Below are positions 1-14,800 of a stretch of DNA of 64,000 bases, piece by piece. Within the stretch, counting starts at the first letter, position 1. Each line of letters opens with the position of its first letter. Below the pieces are notes generated by a model that saw nothing but the letters and a program-made list of their open reading frames with translations, was not told the origin of the DNA and searched no databases. Origin of the DNA: Enoplolaimus lenunculus (taxonomy: Eukaryota > Nematoda > Enoplea > Enoplida > Thoracostomopsidae); assembly GCA_030248215.1 (NCBI GenBank), contig JASANG010004129.1, positions 124,001-188,000 on the forward strand, read 5' to 3'. The position numbers and the translations under genes are program-made.

Positions 1-345
1 TGCTGGTAAACCTGTATTTTATTTTGGTCTATCCTATGTTAATAATAAAGACTTGCCTACTGGAATACAGGGGAATTAGTGGTTTAGGATCTAGGGACCT
101 TAAGCTTGAACATACAATCACAGGCATAAATATGTTGCAAACCGTGGCTGTAATGACGATTGCTCGTTTCCTAAACGCAATCTCTCGCACAGACGTGATT
201 ACAAAACCGCCACTGCAGACGCAACCGCAATTACTGCGTATCTAATTTTGTCCGTGCCGTGTAGGCTTTAGTTTAAGCTTAGGTTTAGTAACCAGACCCC
301 TATTATTGTTGGTATGGGCCTTTTGTTTTATACAAACTTATTTAC

Positions 346-3300
346 CCTTGATAGTCGAAGCCATCGAATCATCCTGAACTGATATTATTGCCGAAAAATC
401 AGTCTTGACCGCAAGAGATTTTCCGCGATCAGGCTCGCACCGTAAACTGCAAACGTTTTCAGCCAGCTTTAGCAGCTTGACGACAAATTCATCGCGTGTG
501 TCCTGCAATGAAAACACAGTAATGACAAATATGACAATGTACAATGCGATGGTGGCGAAATGTCACACACTATAATTATACACTCTTGACATAACCATGA
601 GTGTAATACCGGATAGTGCGCGACACTTACAAAAAGTAAGATGATGCTATTTGAGATATCACACGGTCGCAAAATGATGGTACCTGTCCCTGAAAATTTA
701 CTAAGCTACCCAGAACAGCATGACGGTGGTTCAAAAGTGAACATAACTATTATTTTTAAAACAATTATTACTAAAACTATTTGTCAAATTATGAAAAAAT
801 TTTGTGAACATAATCAAAACTGGTTTAAGAAGAAATTAATGTTCTAACCACTAATACAGTTTCATACCAGCCATTGGTTGATCTAAGAACCCCTTTACCT
901 CTGTCAGTGGGATTACCTGGTACGGTCTTATTTCATTAGTAGAGCATGTCGCGGTTGCACCTGGTGATGCTACAAACCCCATTGGAAACGAGCATCTTGG
1001 GTTTGGCCGACCGGTGGCAGATATGGTTGTCAAATTGTCTCCGACAAACTCTTCCAGATACACAGGCACAACACGAGTCACACAACGCATATAGTTTACG
1101 ATTAACTGATCTGATAAATCGATGCTTAAAAATAATAACAAACTATGTATAATTAGCACGGACTTTACTGTGTGTTTTCACACAGTGATTTTATACAAAC
1201 GCACTAAAATTTTAAAAATACATTCAAAAAGGCACCGTTCCTCGAGTTACTGATTTCTGGCTTCTCCACAGTGGGGGGCGGGCCCTCCCCCAGCACTTTT
1301 CGAAATTTTCATTTTCCCCCCGGCGAAAATTTTTCCGCCCCCCGGAAAGGCAACGCCACCCGGCGGAAATTTTCAAGCTGTGGAGAAGCCAGGATTTAAG
1401 TATAATTCTCAGACTGAAAACGCCCAATATTAAAAACGAATTTAAAAATACACTGAGTTCAAATTATTTCACAAAATTGGAATATAATCTTTGACTTTCA
1501 CGAGCAATAACTTTATTAATTCTGTCTTAATTACTTATCTCGCATCCAAAACCGCAGTGGAAATTTTAAATACCCTGATAACCATAACAGGACCGGATGC
1601 GAAAATACCAGATACAGAAAAAGGAAGCGCACAGTGAATTCGCAATTAAAACCAACTGTGCTAATAAGTGCAAGCAGCAATTGATGATCGAACACACTGA
1701 ATATAATAGGAATACAAAACGAAAAAAATCAGTTGGAACCCAGCCAATCAGATTCTAAATCATATTCTTGACTTCGAAAACTGTCCTTATGCAGACAAAA
1801 GTATTAGATAAATTTAGAACTGTAACTGTTTGCTATGCCGATACAATAAGCCGAGTCCTAGGCAGGTAATAGCTTCTTTAAAACCAAATTCAAAATCTGA
1901 CTTCGAACCAGCAACCTTTGCCGAATCAGAACTTTTGTTGCAGCATGGACGTAGGCATATAAAACTAAAGACATTAACTCCACTAACTTGTTTCTGTCTA
2001 GCAAAAACTGAACAAGTCTTATTGTCACATCCAATGAAAGCGAACCATTCAGAAACGACTCCCTAAAAACTCGTATATTACAAAAACTAGCCCGCGTAAA
2101 CCATAGCCTGCGTACTAAGCATTAACAAGTCTTTCAGGAAACTCACTGTGCTACCTTTAAGTAATTATAATGGCAAGTTCAAGCGATCATTTCGACTCTC
2201 CAGCCGACCGCAATATTTATAGCCAAAGAACAGAACTCAAAAACCGTACAGCCAACTACTCATACTGGATAGGAAAATTCGAAATTTAGAACAACCCTAA
2301 ATATATGTCTAATCTTAACCTTAAACCTAAGTTTAAGCTTCCAAGCCACTAAGGCATCTATTTTTAACACAGACTCAAAAACTTAGTGCGATATAGTCTG
2401 CCTAGGGCTATCTGAAAAACACAATACCGGCTCAAAAATTTCAACATAAGTGCTACGCTTTAATGCAAAAAGCTAAACAAATCGTGCAAGTCTACAAACG
2501 CTGCTTTCTAAAAATATACAAGAATTGAGTTTATTTTTACAAAGATCTTCTCACTAAATGGATGTTCTGCTGTAAGTAGCAATGTGCTAGTTAGGCATCG
2601 TAAAAGAACTCACACATCCTGTAGGCGACCAATCAGAACATTGAACAGTGTTTCGGCGAAAGCAACAAACGTCGGTTTATCATAGCAAATGCAATGAATG
2701 TGAACACTTGACGCAAAATCAACAAATGACTCAATACATGCGGGACCGATCTGAAAAAATGTTACTCGAAAAAAACAATACACAAATTCGAACTGTTTCA
2801 AACTAAAGTTTATTTATCAAATTTTTTAGATAAATATTTCTTATCCGTGTGGTTATTACAACCTAGCTTAATTGTTCGACAAAAAAACTTGCAAGTCTAC
2901 GTTACTTTCAAACAGGGTGCAACTATAATTATATAAATTGCCGTAGTTTGAAAAAAATTGGAATTGCAACCGGATAGTGACAGTACTAAGCAAACAACAT
3001 ATGTTATAAAGCAAACTATGAAATAGTGGAATTTAAAGCATTGCAGATTACCCAAGCAGACCCGCTTGCCGTTAAGGAACCAATGTTATATTATACAAAA
3101 CGGCAAATAGCATTTTATTTCACTGAGAAATACTGCTTACCTCCTGATCGTTACCAAATCTGCACGAAACAAAACGATTCAACATTGCAGCAAAACGAAC
3201 ATGTCGAACGATATGAGCTGCCAAATCGTCAATAGCCAACAATTCTTGCGTTGTCTAAAATTGAAAATGCGAAGTAACCGATTTTGTCATAATCAAACAC

Positions 3301-5876
3301 GATAGCGACTAAATTAATTTCTGTACATCGCGATCGCGATGTTAGGGTTATTTCTGTGGTTCTGTACTTCGTGATTGCGTTTGTAGTCATTTCTGTACGT
3401 GGCTGTAAAAATACTATAAACAAACCTGGTTTTGAATAAGTGCTGCTAATATCTTGAAGCACAAATTCCATAGAGTGCTTGGAACAAATAAGTTTTCCGC
3501 GAAAAACGTCACCAAACCATCAATTGCATTCAAAGTTAACGGGATTCTTAGGATTTTGTCACCGGCCACAGATCCGTTGCTGTTTGAGTTCAACCGCGAA
3601 GCCCCCGTTGCGTCTAAAACAAAAAAATGCGGATTCAGTAATTTTTAATCTCATCTTAAGTACTTGAACTTGATAACAAGCCTTTTACCAATATTTCCAA
3701 ATACAAGGAAATTTAAATTTTTGTTAAATGATGACTCTCTAAGGGAGTAATTTTATAACACAAATCATCTCGTATCTACATCCTCCCGGACCGTCCACTT
3801 TCATTGGCAGCCGTGGACTACAAAACTACGCAAAATCTAAAGATGATAATATACACATCACTTACCAGTGCCTAACGAAAGCGCCCAGTAGACTTCAATA
3901 AGCGTTTCAGCATAGCCAGAAACTAACGCTGTAGATGGCAGCGAACTTAACATAGTCGAAAAGACACCCGTTAAAACGCTAGTCGACGACATATGGACAT
4001 GGCTTGCATTAGCTAAAACAAATTGAAATAGTTGCACGGTGGATGCATCGAGATCAAAGAAATTTAACGCGTTTTCCCCAGTATTTTGTAAAACTTGGGG
4101 AGACTGGGACACTGGGGAACCGCGAACATTCTGAGACTGCGTCTCTGGAAACTAAGATACTGGGAGACTGAGATATTGGGTCACTGGGACATTGGGAGAC
4201 AGAACATTGGGAACCTGGGAGACGGTGGGAAACTGGGAGACGGGACACCAGGAGACTGTTAACAATGGAAGACTGAGACCTGGAACACTGAGATGCTGAG
4301 ACACTAGGACATTGGGAGACTGAGACACTGGGACATTGAGAGACTGGGACAGTGGCTGGAAGACTGTGACACTGGGAGACTGGGGCATTGGGACACTGAG
4401 TCACTGGAGATTAGAACATTGGGATACTGGGTAACTGGGAGACCGGGAAACTCCCAGTGAGCAGGCCCCTATAGTCAACATGGGCCGATAATAGTATGAG
4501 GTCTGAAAATGTCTAGTTAAGACCTCTGCTCACGGACAGAGAAGTATGCAAGAAGCAAACTCTTGGACACCCAAATGAAAGACCTGGGGCAACAACAGGA
4601 GCGTCTACAGATTTTGAAACATCAAAATCCTGAAAAATCAAATTGGACCTCGAGTTGTTGAAGGGCAAAATTTTATTCTTACTTATTCAAATTAAAGGCT
4701 TTTGGTTTTACTAACTACTACCACGACCAACGCTACGTACGTACGTAGCTAATCTGACCAAATAAAGCAAACGATCGCATACCTGTAGAATTACTGCGCT
4801 GCTGTTTATTTTCCAATGGCGAAACATGAACATAGTGCGGATTCGATACAAGACTCAAATTTTGAAGGCAATTTTGCACCAGCACCATTTCATTCAAACA
4901 CCATCTTCTAGTAACCACCTTAAAAGAGAACAGTTGTTGTAAGCAATAAAATGTTAATTTGAACAAATTAACAATAACTGCTCAAGAACGCCAGTATTCC
5001 AAAATTGGATGCGTTCCAATTATTTACTCAAACCAGGTTATGGTTTACAAAACAACATAGTCCACTGTAGAACTCACACCGCGTTGGAAATCATCCGCGC
5101 TTTCATTATGCGGAAACTAAAACAGGTATTAAATTTAGCTTGCATTCATCCTGTACATTATTGAAGCTACATATTTCAATCAACACAACAACATTTTAAA
5201 ACAAAATAAACACGATTTTACTTAATTAGTACATTTATACAGTTTATTATCACCAAGTAACAAAAACATACTTCAATCTGCCAATCTGGCTGACATTCTG
5301 TAGTTTCGTCAAGGCAAAGAGCAAATTGCGGGACCTGAAAATAAAACTGACACGTACCACAGCAAGACCTATTACGCACATTATGTTTCTGACCTACAAA
5401 TGTCCGAGTGAGGTAACAGCAAGACATCAACATTTTGATAACAAAATAATTAATGCAGCCAACGAAACCAAATTTTAGAAGCATAAACAACTCCAAATTC
5501 GTTCAAAATTGGTACAAGTAAATCTCGACCATTTATGAATCAACTAACCAGCATATCTAAACAGTTATATTTTACTGAACCAGCAGTTGTCGTTGACAAA
5601 TTCAAACCAGATTGAACTCGAGTTTTCGCCGAAGCAGGCTCGAGGGCTTCCAAACCGCTATTAGCAATGCTAGCTTGCTCTATATTCTCGGCGTCATTAT
5701 CATCCTTAAGTTTGCTTGAGTCCATATTGACCGAAATCAGTTGAGCGGATGTTTGATGAAGATCGTAAACTTCCCCTTTCAATTTTTCCGAAAGATTGGA
5801 AGTGACAGTTTTCGATGAAGCATATTTCGTGCTCGAATAATCAGTGCTTGTCGGATAATGTTCATTCGGCATAACC
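346..5876 (-). CDS. BIRC6: BIRC6 homologue exons 23-31, helical-repeat region toward C-terminus
   Basis: Nine exons follow the giant exon: 5876-5549, 5334-5272, 4918-4783, 4093-3866, 3613-3426, 3254-3141, 2750-2614, 1124-899 and 502-346. The 3.6 kb exon (SRLNSNGSVAGDK through LAALIQNQ) aligns by eye with the vertebrate segment NANRIPVISLNQASI. The 2.75 kb exon begins IGPACIESFVDF, like QVGPTATQAMQEF in vertebrates, and the last begins DTRDEFVVKLLKL, like TRDQLMFDLLKL. The 1124-899 exon is placed by phase more than by similarity. A possible continuation is an acceptor at bases 12-14 with coding from base 11 to the left edge (first residues LPA). Confidence 0.85.
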
Positions 5877-8800
5877 CTAAAATATCAAACTAAGGGTAAA
5901 CTATATTAGTATGCCAATACTTAAAAATGAACATAATCCCACAGTCCGCACTAGCTACAGTTACGGATAGATCGTAACCGCGAACAATTCAAATCTCGTT
6001 TTCGAGAGATTGCGTCCAAGAAATGGGCGATCGCGATCAGAACCGCGGTTTTCAACGCTGCCTGCGACTGTAGATAATTTAGATAACACAGAATCTAAAT
6101 TTCATACAATTATCCTTTAACTCCACTGAGCAGAGCATAGCAAACAGTTTGTAAACTGTCTAACAATACTCAAAACGCCCACTGTTCTAAAATAATACAC
6201 TCGACAACTTCGACACCACATAAACTAATAAAACCTTTGACAATACCACAACATCAGACATACCAAGATTTAGATGCCACAAAGTCATCAAGCAACTCTT
6301 CAGCAATTTTCTCCGTCGACTGTGGGTCGCCAAAGCTTTCTATATTCTGATCACATACGGACGCTGATTGAACGCAACCATTGCCCACAGTTGTACAACT
6401 TTCGCTAACACTTACTGAGTCATCAACTGTTTTGCCAATAACATCATCCGCTGGTATCTGTTGGCTTTCTGCCACCTTGGTGTTGTCTTCAGATATTGTT
6501 GTTGTTGTTGTTGTTACCATCATATCTTCCTCTACAGCTGTCGTAGTTGACGAGGACGACATCGATTCACAAGACGAAAGTATTGCATCCAGTTCGCGTT
6601 TAATTTCACTATCAACAGTCTCAACATCGTTTAAAATTTCAGCCAGCTCAGCATCGAACATTTCCTCGCAGTCAGCCATTTCAGTGTTGCATTCAAACTC
6701 TGGAACTGATGTCTTCTCAGCGTCGTTGATTATCGAAACCTCAGACAAACTGTTGCCGCTTTCGAAAGGTTTTACAATATTAAGCGTTGGTTTCACTTGA
6801 CAAGATGCTTCTTCAGTCTCGCAAACGCTCACATTCGACACAAACGCTAGCGCTTCTGTTGCTAATTTTTCTTCGCAAGTGTCAAACTCTTCGCAAGTGT
6901 CAAACTCAGACTTAGCGATCGCAATTTTAGTGGAACTAGTTTCCGCATCGCTTAGCGAAGCATCTGGTTTACCAGCTTTCTCAAAATCATTCGTAACCTC
7001 GCTACAAAGATTACCTGCAGTTGTTGTCGTAGCCGTACTAACCCCCTCCAAGTAATTATTGTCTGACCCACCTTTGCAACTATCAGCTTTAGACCCGGCA
7101 ACCTTGCTGTCTGATATTTTAGCAAAAACAACCGCCGGATCATTCATAATTTCTGGCACTTGACACGTTGTTTGAAGTGTCACTGGATAGTTTTCGCCCG
7201 ACTGGCTTTGTTTTTCAATAATAATCGAATTGGTGTTATTCGAAAAATTATTACTACTGGTACTGCCATTTCCCGAACACTCGTCGTTGAAAAAATGATC
7301 CAAATGATACTCATCCAAGTACGATAATAACGATGTCGATGTTGCTGTTGTAGCTCCAGATCCGCCAATATTTACACAAGCGCTGTTAAGCCGACAGTAA
7401 CTGACCATAGCGTCCATGTACGTTGACTGTGATTTTGCAACGCCTGCAATTTGCTTTTCTTGAAGTTTTGAGTTGTCAATAATCGACGAAACGGCTGAAA
7501 ACGAAGAACCGGCATTCAACGCCGATCGAATCATTTCATGACAAAACGCACGCAGATAAGATGTTCGGATATCGGTTGGTATGCGACAATTGTGAAACAG
7601 CACAGGCGTAACCGTATCAACGGCGCTGTTTATTGCCGCTGAGGCAGAAGCTGGAGTATCCGGTGATGGAATTGCGTTAGATTTCGACCACAGAGCGTTC
7701 GATTTTTGACTGCTTACCGAGTCAGAGCTAGCCTCGTGCGCTGCTAGCCGTTTAAGTTGCGACGGAACAGAATTTTTCGGCAAAACATCCTCACCGCTAT
7801 TCACAGCCTCGCGCTCGGCTTTGTTACCAATATGTTGACTATCAACAGTAGTACTGCTACCTACCAAATCTGTCTGTGTCGAAACTATTACTGAATTGGC
7901 GTTATTGTTTTGCGAAGCACAGGATCCACCTGAATTATTCAACGTACATCTGTATTCGATTCGCAGTAAATCTTGCAATAATGTAATCAGGCTATGCTTT
8001 AACCATATATCACCAGAAGTGATACAGAGATGTAAGAGCTGTTTAATATCATTTTCATTCATAATTTCCATCAAATGCAGCCGGATTTGAGATGCTCGCG
8101 CAATACACGAAATCACTTTACATACAACTAGCAATATTTCCATTGGCTGTTCGTTGCTCGTATACAGCAGTAACTGAGTAAGTGCACGCGATACATTCAA
8201 ACATAAATCATGTGGCAATTTCAGCAGCGATTTTCTTTTCTCTTTGCCAGTTTTTGCTTGAGAAGTACGAGAATTTGATCGATCGCTAGAATTTTCTGCG
8301 TTATTCGACGTCTTCGACGTGCTGGCTTTTCGACCGTTTAACCTCGAATCATTTTTAGCCTCAGAACTCACAGACACTGATGACGTCATATGTTTGATGC
8401 TAGCACCAACGGCGGATGGATGTTTAGCTTCGGCTTTCTTGAGCGCTGTTTTGCTTAAATTTACATCTTTGGACGCATGTTTCCACGAGCCTTTTTGTTG
8501 CTTTTTTGATTTTCGTTCAGTCGCCACCGTATTAGCATCGGAAGTACTTGATTTATTAATCGATTTTCCTCCAGTTGAAGTAAGCGGGTCTTCAGGCGAT
8601 TGCGCATTGTCACTCTCTACGATGCTCCACGCAATTTGTTCGCTGTTATCGTTGCTGTTACCAGCAAATAACGGATCAGTTTCGACTATTTTTGTTAATG
8701 CCAGTGTCTGTGTCGCTTTACCTTTCAGTGACCAATTATCGCTTAACTCGGACTTTTGGGCAAAATGCGCCTCTAACCCACTGTTCGGTAACTGCTTACC

Positions 8801-11800
8801 ACCCGTTTGATTATTACCGCCACCGCCGCCGCTCCCATTCAAATTATCCGCCGCATGCTGACGTCTTGGCACACTTTCGCCAAGCAAAAAATCCCAGCTT
8901 ACATTATTACCATTCCGACACGATATATCAAACGAAGCATCAATGAACATGACAATCCAGTGAACCAAACTATAGCACGCAACCGAATGATTGTTCTGCT
9001 GTTGATTTTGAATCTCCGCCAATGTATCATACAGCAACTGCATTACTCGTTTAAGGCCATCGATATAACAATACCTCATCGATTTTTTGCCTAAATACGC
9101 CAACAATAAAAACACACGCCCGCGTGAAAATTCACACTTTGGAGAGCCATTTTGACTGTGATGAAGATACTTTATTGCTCGAGCTAAAAATTCGCCCCAC
9201 CAGCTAGCGTGACACGCGTGTTTTAGCAGCCATACGCTGCACATTGCTTGCAACCGTGCGCTACCAAATACACAAAATCGTTCAAACAATTCTATGGCGT
9301 CGTCCAGCGAAACTATAACCGTAGGCATTACAATATTTTGTCGACTAATTTCATGTACACAGTGTCTTTGTGCGTCCCATGCAAGCAAAATTAGCTGTTC
9401 AAACAGTAGCGAACTTATGCACCATAGCTTATCAAGTGTCACTACATGTGCTGACCTGCTATCTCGACGGTAACTTGAATCAATCCGACTAAGGGCACGC
9501 GCTAAATAATTCCATTGAATTTTAAGCCGCATACAATCTGCATACGACTCTAGAACAGCGTTTGTCGCAGTCCGATAATAGTTGCCGCTTGTTGTTTCCT
9601 CAGAATTGTTACCAGCAAGCGCCGGATTCACAGCCCGTTTGGGCAAATGAGCAATTGCCTTTTCTAAACGACCAGCAGCCAAGCAATATCGGCATCGTAC
9701 ATCCTCAAGCAACTGTTTCAGGTGTAATTTTGCCGCGTTGAACGCAGAAAGCTTTGGTGCTGCCAAGGCAGATATAGCAGTAATTCCAGTGTCCTGCGTC
9801 GATATCGCGAGGTTATCGGACGTAGTTAACAAATCAAGCGGTGCGTCAGCAATCAAACATCGAGAAGTTGCGGAGCTAACTTCAAGATTTGCGCTAAACG
9901 GTTTTGGCTGGACATGAGAGACAGCCCAAGCGCCGTCTAAATCATTACTGCACACAGATGATGCATACTTACGCCAACTGGCATACCACGACAATCCCCA
10001 ATAACTTCCTAACGGCAGTTTAGAAGTTGACAGCGACAACCCATGACGAATGGTTACATTGAGCCGAAGAAACTGACACAACGGCGGTGGCTCAATGTTG
10101 AACAATATCAACGACCGCTGTGACATTTCGTTACACACAACTAACCGTTGCCCGTCTTGTGCTACACCGGACTGCAACCAAACATCAATAGATAAACTGC
10201 CTATTTCTGCACACTGTGGAATAAAAATATCGGTCAGCAGCACAGGGTATCCAAAATTAAGCACTACGCATCGGCGCGCACCAGAGCTAACGCGTTCTAG
10301 TATGACTGCTTGTTGTGGTGGGGTGACTAGTAAATGTGTTGCGCGCAGCGCAATGCTTGCAATTTCCGGTGTGGAGTAAACCGATACGTTTTCTGGTTGT
10401 AGTTCGGCATTCATTTCAGTGCCGCTACCGGTTGCTGGTACAGACGTGCAAGTCTCGCTGACGTTAGGGTTATTAGAACCGAAACCTGAATTTAAGCCAT
10501 CACCCGCATTATTCTGCGGCGATACTGTTTGCGCAACGGATTCCTTCACCGATTCTCTAGTCTCGAATGCGTTTTCTTGTGGCGGCGACAAGTTCAAGTG
10601 GCACTCAGAATTCATTGGCGACAAATGCGATGGAGACAATGGGGTCGGTGTCATAAATGGCGTAGTCTTTGGAGTTGTCGGAACGCCAAATGTACTAGCC
10701 GAACTGCCCTGAGTTGCGGTTGCCGGCTGTTGAAATTCAGAATTCGCAGCAACATTTGCAAGGACTGCAGCGTGTTCGCTGAGTTTACCTTGTAACTTTT
10801 GCTTTTGTTGCTGTAACGCTAACAACTGCATCTGTTTGTTTAGTAACGATTGAACTTGCTGCTTCATGTTGGTTACTGCATTTGCTAGTTCCGGGTTATT
10901 TTCCATCTGAGCTAAATCTGGCAATGGAATCGGTCCTGTCGTAGTCAGTGTCGCTTGAGCTGTATTCGTCGCAGCTCCAGTAGACTGTTCGCTGCCAGAT
11001 ACAGTGTAGGTCATTCCAGTTTCTATATTTTCGATTTTAAGCGTTTCCGATCCGCCGCTACACGTGAACGCTAGCGGTTCAACTTCGATCAGACCTGTAA
11101 GTAACTGATGACCAGTGGTCACTAAATTCTTTTTGTACAACGCACTGGCATCAGCACTAAAAGCCACTGGCCCAGTTGGGGCTGACGCGGACCCAGCTAG
11201 ATTAGCGGCTGCAGCTGTAATATTCATATATCCGGCAATGCGCGACCGATCGTCAATTGAATAGCCAAGAATGCTTTGCCAATCAATGGCCGCCTCAGCT
11301 GGATCAGATACTAACATACCAGTAATACAATTACCAGTTGCGACGGCTGCCGCAAACGAACCAGGTCCTCCAGTGACTCCAGCTGTTGTTGCCGTTGGTG
11401 GCATTCCAGGTCCGCCGCCGCCTAACGCCGCAACATTAACAGCTGCTCCCAGCGTTGGTTTAGGAGGTAGAAAGAGAAGAGGCGGAGCAATATCGAAAGC
11501 TTCTAGCTCGCACGGCAATGACCATAAACCAAAGCGTTCTGCAAGCGTTTCGTGAACGGTATTTGACGGACGCGCAGAGATTGCACGGCTAATACGCATC
11601 AAACAATCAATTAAGCATCGGCCAAAGTCGACGAGATCAATCGTCGCTGCCCTATGACCGGATGGAGAATCCGATACGATATCCGACGTCGCGTTTTCGG
11701 AACCTATATAACCGGTGGAAATTTTTCCACAACTGCTATGCTGATCAGCAACAGCCGAAACAATTTTTCTAATTTGACAATTTCTTTCTAGACTACAGAC

Positions 11801-14800
11801 GTTTCTAAAAATCAATGCCCCAACTGCAAAAAACCATTTCAGCGCGCTACACGACGTTGCCGACAGCAAACGAGGTATTGCATCTAAGAATCCACTTGCA
11901 CAAGACGTTATAAATGATGCATACATTTGCACTGACTGATAATGTTCACCACTGAGCGTATCACTGTATTGTTCGTCAAAACTTCCAACAACAATATGCT
12001 CAGTGCGCGCGGCACAATTCCTTAAATTACTAAACTCATCAATTGCACATGTAGCACAGCGTAAAAACACGAATAGCAGTTTAGCAATTTTATGCGCCAC
12101 ACGACGGTCCGAATCGTCAATAAAAGATCGAAAAATACGCTGCAAATGCGGCTCAGTCATGTTTAGTAACCGATCAATGGTGACACAAACTACCGACAAT
12201 TGCTGTACATCGTGAGGACTTGAAATTCGAGACCCAGCATCACCGGTGCCTGTTGTATCTATGTTCATTTCGGTATTTCTTGTCGAAATTACCGTTGTTG
12301 ATGGATGTTTAGCAGATTTCGTTGTATATCGCAACGAGTTAACGATCCAAGAAAGAATATCTAGCGCCATATGACGACAGTACTGTCTATCTTCCTCATA
12401 GCCATCGTTTTGCTCTATTTGAGAACGCTCAGTTTGTACAGGAACTACACCCTCAGGTTTGCTTTGCAGTGACATACTTTCAAGTTTGTTTTCTTCGCGT
12501 GCATAGCCGCAGACAGTCGTAGACGATAACTGTTCGCCTGACTGATTTCCATTTCCTTCGACTTTGTTTGGCGAACGAATTGTTTTATTCGAAATTTCGC
12601 TGTCTCGAACACCCGTGATATACTGAATAAGGCGACGATGAAACTTTGACTGATACATAACAGCAAAACGCTGATTACGACAACTGACGGCGCTGCCTTG
12701 TATCACAGGCTCTGTTTTCGCGTGCCAAAGTGTAATCGATACTTCTTGCAGCCAATTACAACCACGCACTGATTCTAGACGAGTCAAATCACGTAAGGCA
12801 TTCGACGTAGACGCGGAAGAAGATAAACTGTTACCAGCAGCTGTTGTCTCAGGCACGCTTTGAAATGCACTGCCGAACTCAGAGGGGATACCTAAAACAA
12901 AATAAGCCGCATTAAAACGTGCATGTTTCTAAGCAAGAACACACAGTTGCAATTTACACGTGCAAATTTTTGACACAATGAACTTGTAGCTGCACGTTTT
13001 GATAGAACACATACGAGCAAAACTTCCCGCTGAAAGTTACAGCAACAAGTTCTCGCTGATTTTCGCTGCAACAACTTAGATCTGTGAATGGTGCTTAATT
13101 AATTACACTATTCACAGTTCTTTTGAAAGAACTGTTGAAGCTGTAACTAAAAGTTGTGCTATACACGCCGCGCGAAGCCGCAAGCCGCGCGCGGCACAAT
13201 AAAAATTTTGCTGCACGGCGCTGTGAAACTTTTTATTAAAAATTACCGCACGCCGCTGTGCCCGCCGGCGTCCGGTTCATTGAAGTATAGCGCAACATTA
13301 AAGCAACTATAATAACGCATGATTCTTTCCATCACAGAAATACACACCTCCTTTTTAAGTATAAAATCAACTTAAATCTCTAACAGACAATGCACCGTGT
13401 GATCAAAACACTAAAATATTTATCTAATGAAGGCTACGTCCAGCACTATACTGCGCGATTTTTGAAAATCTTTCGCACAATTAATAAAGCACACATCTAA
13501 TCAGCAAAAACAATATAACTAATCAAACAAAAACTAATAAACAGGCAATCAAATACGAACAAACCAACAAACAGCAAACAAACAAACAATCAACCTAAAC
13601 AAAGAAAATCAGACAGTCAAATAACACCAATGATACAATCAAAGATACAAAACGACAACCAAACACACACGAATAAAATCGAACAAACCAATAGATCAAA
13701 AAACTGAAGAAAAAAACAAACAACCAAACGAATAATAATACTCAAACTAGTACTATTACCTTTCACACTTCCAGGATATCCAGAGTAAAACTGAGGTACT
13801 GTTTTTGTCACCGTTATCCCACCGGGATATTTTGAATTGAGATACGCGTTAAACTTGCTTGCTGAAAGTGCTGCACCACCCGATCCGTAAGAGACCGTCA
13901 TATGCTGCGCGTGATGGCGAGATCGCTGATTCCCACCGGCTGTCTTATTCGACCCTTGTTTATCCTGTAACAATAATTAAGTATATCAGCAGTTTGAACC
14001 AAACACAAAAGGGTTTCTACTCAGGTTTTCTATAGCAAAATTCGAAGAGAGTTTTGGCGGATTTTTTTTCAGATTTCACAGACTTGTTAAAAATGGGAAC
14101 TTTTCCAAAAAGGATTCGAAAAATTAAATAAATCTGCGACATGGTTTAACGGTTGGGATTTGTTTCTATATATTGAGCCAGATATTAAATCACATACTAC
14201 TGAAACACTTTAAATAACACAAAATTATGATTTTACCTTTGTCCGCTGCAACATTTTCTCAAACTTTTGTATTTCTTCTGGCGAAGCAAGGGCTTCAATG
14301 TGCAAATAGAATGTACGCGACGAACAGTTTTGAATTTCTGAATATAATCAAATTAAGGATTTACAGAAACGAAGTCAATGAGGTTTGCATTATCTACTAC
14401 CGTTTTTTGAACTTAATGCTACTTCTGTGTAAGCACGAGCAACAAAAATTCAGAGACAATGTGATACAATCAGCAACGCATGTATATTTTTGTAGTGGTG
14501 CACAAAACTTGAATTTAGTTGGGGTTTTAGGAGTGTCACCGATACCCTATAATTTTGTAGGGATAAGCAACTCACACCCAAGACAACCCTGCTTTCGCGT
14601 ACCTGAATGATACGGTTTGTTTAAATAGCACGAATTCGAAATTCGCAGATGGAAACGCAATAAAAAGCAATACAGTAATATTTTACAGGTCTGTTCTGTT
14701 TTGATAACAAAATTTAGTATTATTCGTACAAAAACAGCATTTGAAAAAAAGGGAAAATTATTAATAAAGCGCAACAGTTTGTTGCAAAATATGCAGTGCG

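Noticed and set aside
4054-4404. Minus-strand SQCPSVSVSQ-type frames
   Set aside because: They arise from reading the minisatellite in several frames; the repetitive composition follows the DNA period.
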